This document shows, one piece after another, positions 5,863 through 6,001 of a stretch of 6,001 nucleotides of DNA. The translations under genes and the position numbers were made by a program. The notes under the pieces were generated by a model that was not told the DNA's origin, ran no database searches, and saw only the letters and a program-made list of their open reading frames with translations. Each line of letters opens with the position of its first letter. Within the stretch, counting starts at the first letter, position 1. This DNA is from Nitrospirota bacterium (GTDB lineage Bacteria; Nitrospirota; Thermodesulfovibrionia; UBA6902). The stretch is taken from positions 1-6,001 of the forward strand of contig WFVK01000406.1 of the NCBI GenBank assembly GCA_015491705.1, in the 5' to 3' direction.

Positions 5863-5970
5863 GTAACCCCTCCCAACCTCCCCTTAACTTAAGGGGAGGG
5901 GGTAACCTCCTCAAACTAAGGGGGAAATATATCTCTCCTCTTAGGTTAAGAGGGGCCGGGGGAGTTATCC
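5863..5970. repeat. Second, unrelated palindromic element with three C/G-rich hairpin units
   Basis: About 108 non-coding bases hold three related hairpin units. CCTCCCCTTAA (5877-5887) pairs perfectly with TTAAGGGGAGG (5889-5899) around one central base. A degenerate version lies at 5904-5924 (AACCTCCTC and AAGGGGG). CCTCTTA (5937-5943) pairs with TAAGAGG (5947-5953). The outer ends, TAACCCCTCCC and CCGGGGGAGTTA, are roughly inverted relative to each other. This resembles a MITE-like or intergenic palindromic repeat; no reading frame or transposase is present. Its motif differs from the other repeat family here. Exact ends are uncertain because only one copy is visible. Confidence 0.6.
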
Positions 5971-6001
5971 GATTAATTTCTCCTCCCGCAATAAAGACTT
6001 A

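Overview
The window is a stretch of a bacterial surface-polysaccharide (O-antigen, capsule or exopolysaccharide type) biosynthesis locus. Every gene I can support lies on the minus strand, so transcription runs from high to low coordinates. Base composition is moderate. The mix of a WbpB/WbpD/WbpE-like nucleotide-sugar set with an EPS-type initiating transferase, plus several short palindromic repeats, fits an environmental Gram-negative such as a deltaproteobacterial-grade or Nitrospirota-like organism. That placement is weak inference; no taxonomic marker is present.

In order of transcription: a family-4 glycosyltransferase (4646-5752); a PLP-dependent sugar aminotransferase of the DegT/DnrJ/EryC1/StrS family (3462-4580, GTG start); a polyprenyl glycosylphosphotransferase that starts lipid-linked repeat-unit assembly (2051-3472, start overlapping the previous stop); a Gfo/Idh/MocA sugar dehydrogenase (872-1876); a left-handed beta-helix sugar N-acetyltransferase (316-879, TTG start overlapping the previous stop); and the N-terminal part of an NAD-dependent sugar epimerase/dehydratase cut by the window edge (1-250).

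The dehydrogenase, aminotransferase and acetyltransferase form a recognised trio: oxidise C3 of a nucleotide sugar, transaminate the 3-keto group, N-acetylate the 3-amine. In Pseudomonas (WbpB/WbpE/WbpD) and Bordetella (WlbA/WlbC/WlbB) this makes UDP-2,3-diacetamido-2,3-dideoxy-glucuronic acid. A similar 3-acetamido sugar is the likely product here, but the UDP-GlcNAc 6-dehydrogenase expected for the uronic acid is not in the window. The glycosylphosphotransferase would load the first sugar phosphate on undecaprenyl phosphate and the GT4 enzyme would extend it.

The most unusual content is non-coding. Each gap between genes holds a full or partial copy of one short dispersed repeat family, with a terminal motif close to CTTACAGTTGCATAAA and a GC-rich palindromic core. 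Copies or fragments lie at 271-314, 1878-1916, 1943-2033, 4602-4621 and 5761-5819; the most complete (1943-2033) has inverted termini and looks like a small MITE- or REP-like element. A second, unrelated palindromic element with three C/G-rich hairpins lies at 5863-5970. A probable intrinsic terminator overlaps the stop codon of the glycosyltransferase. I found no tRNA, rRNA, CRISPR array or transposase. The locus is a familiar type; the intergenic repeats are the part worth a second look.
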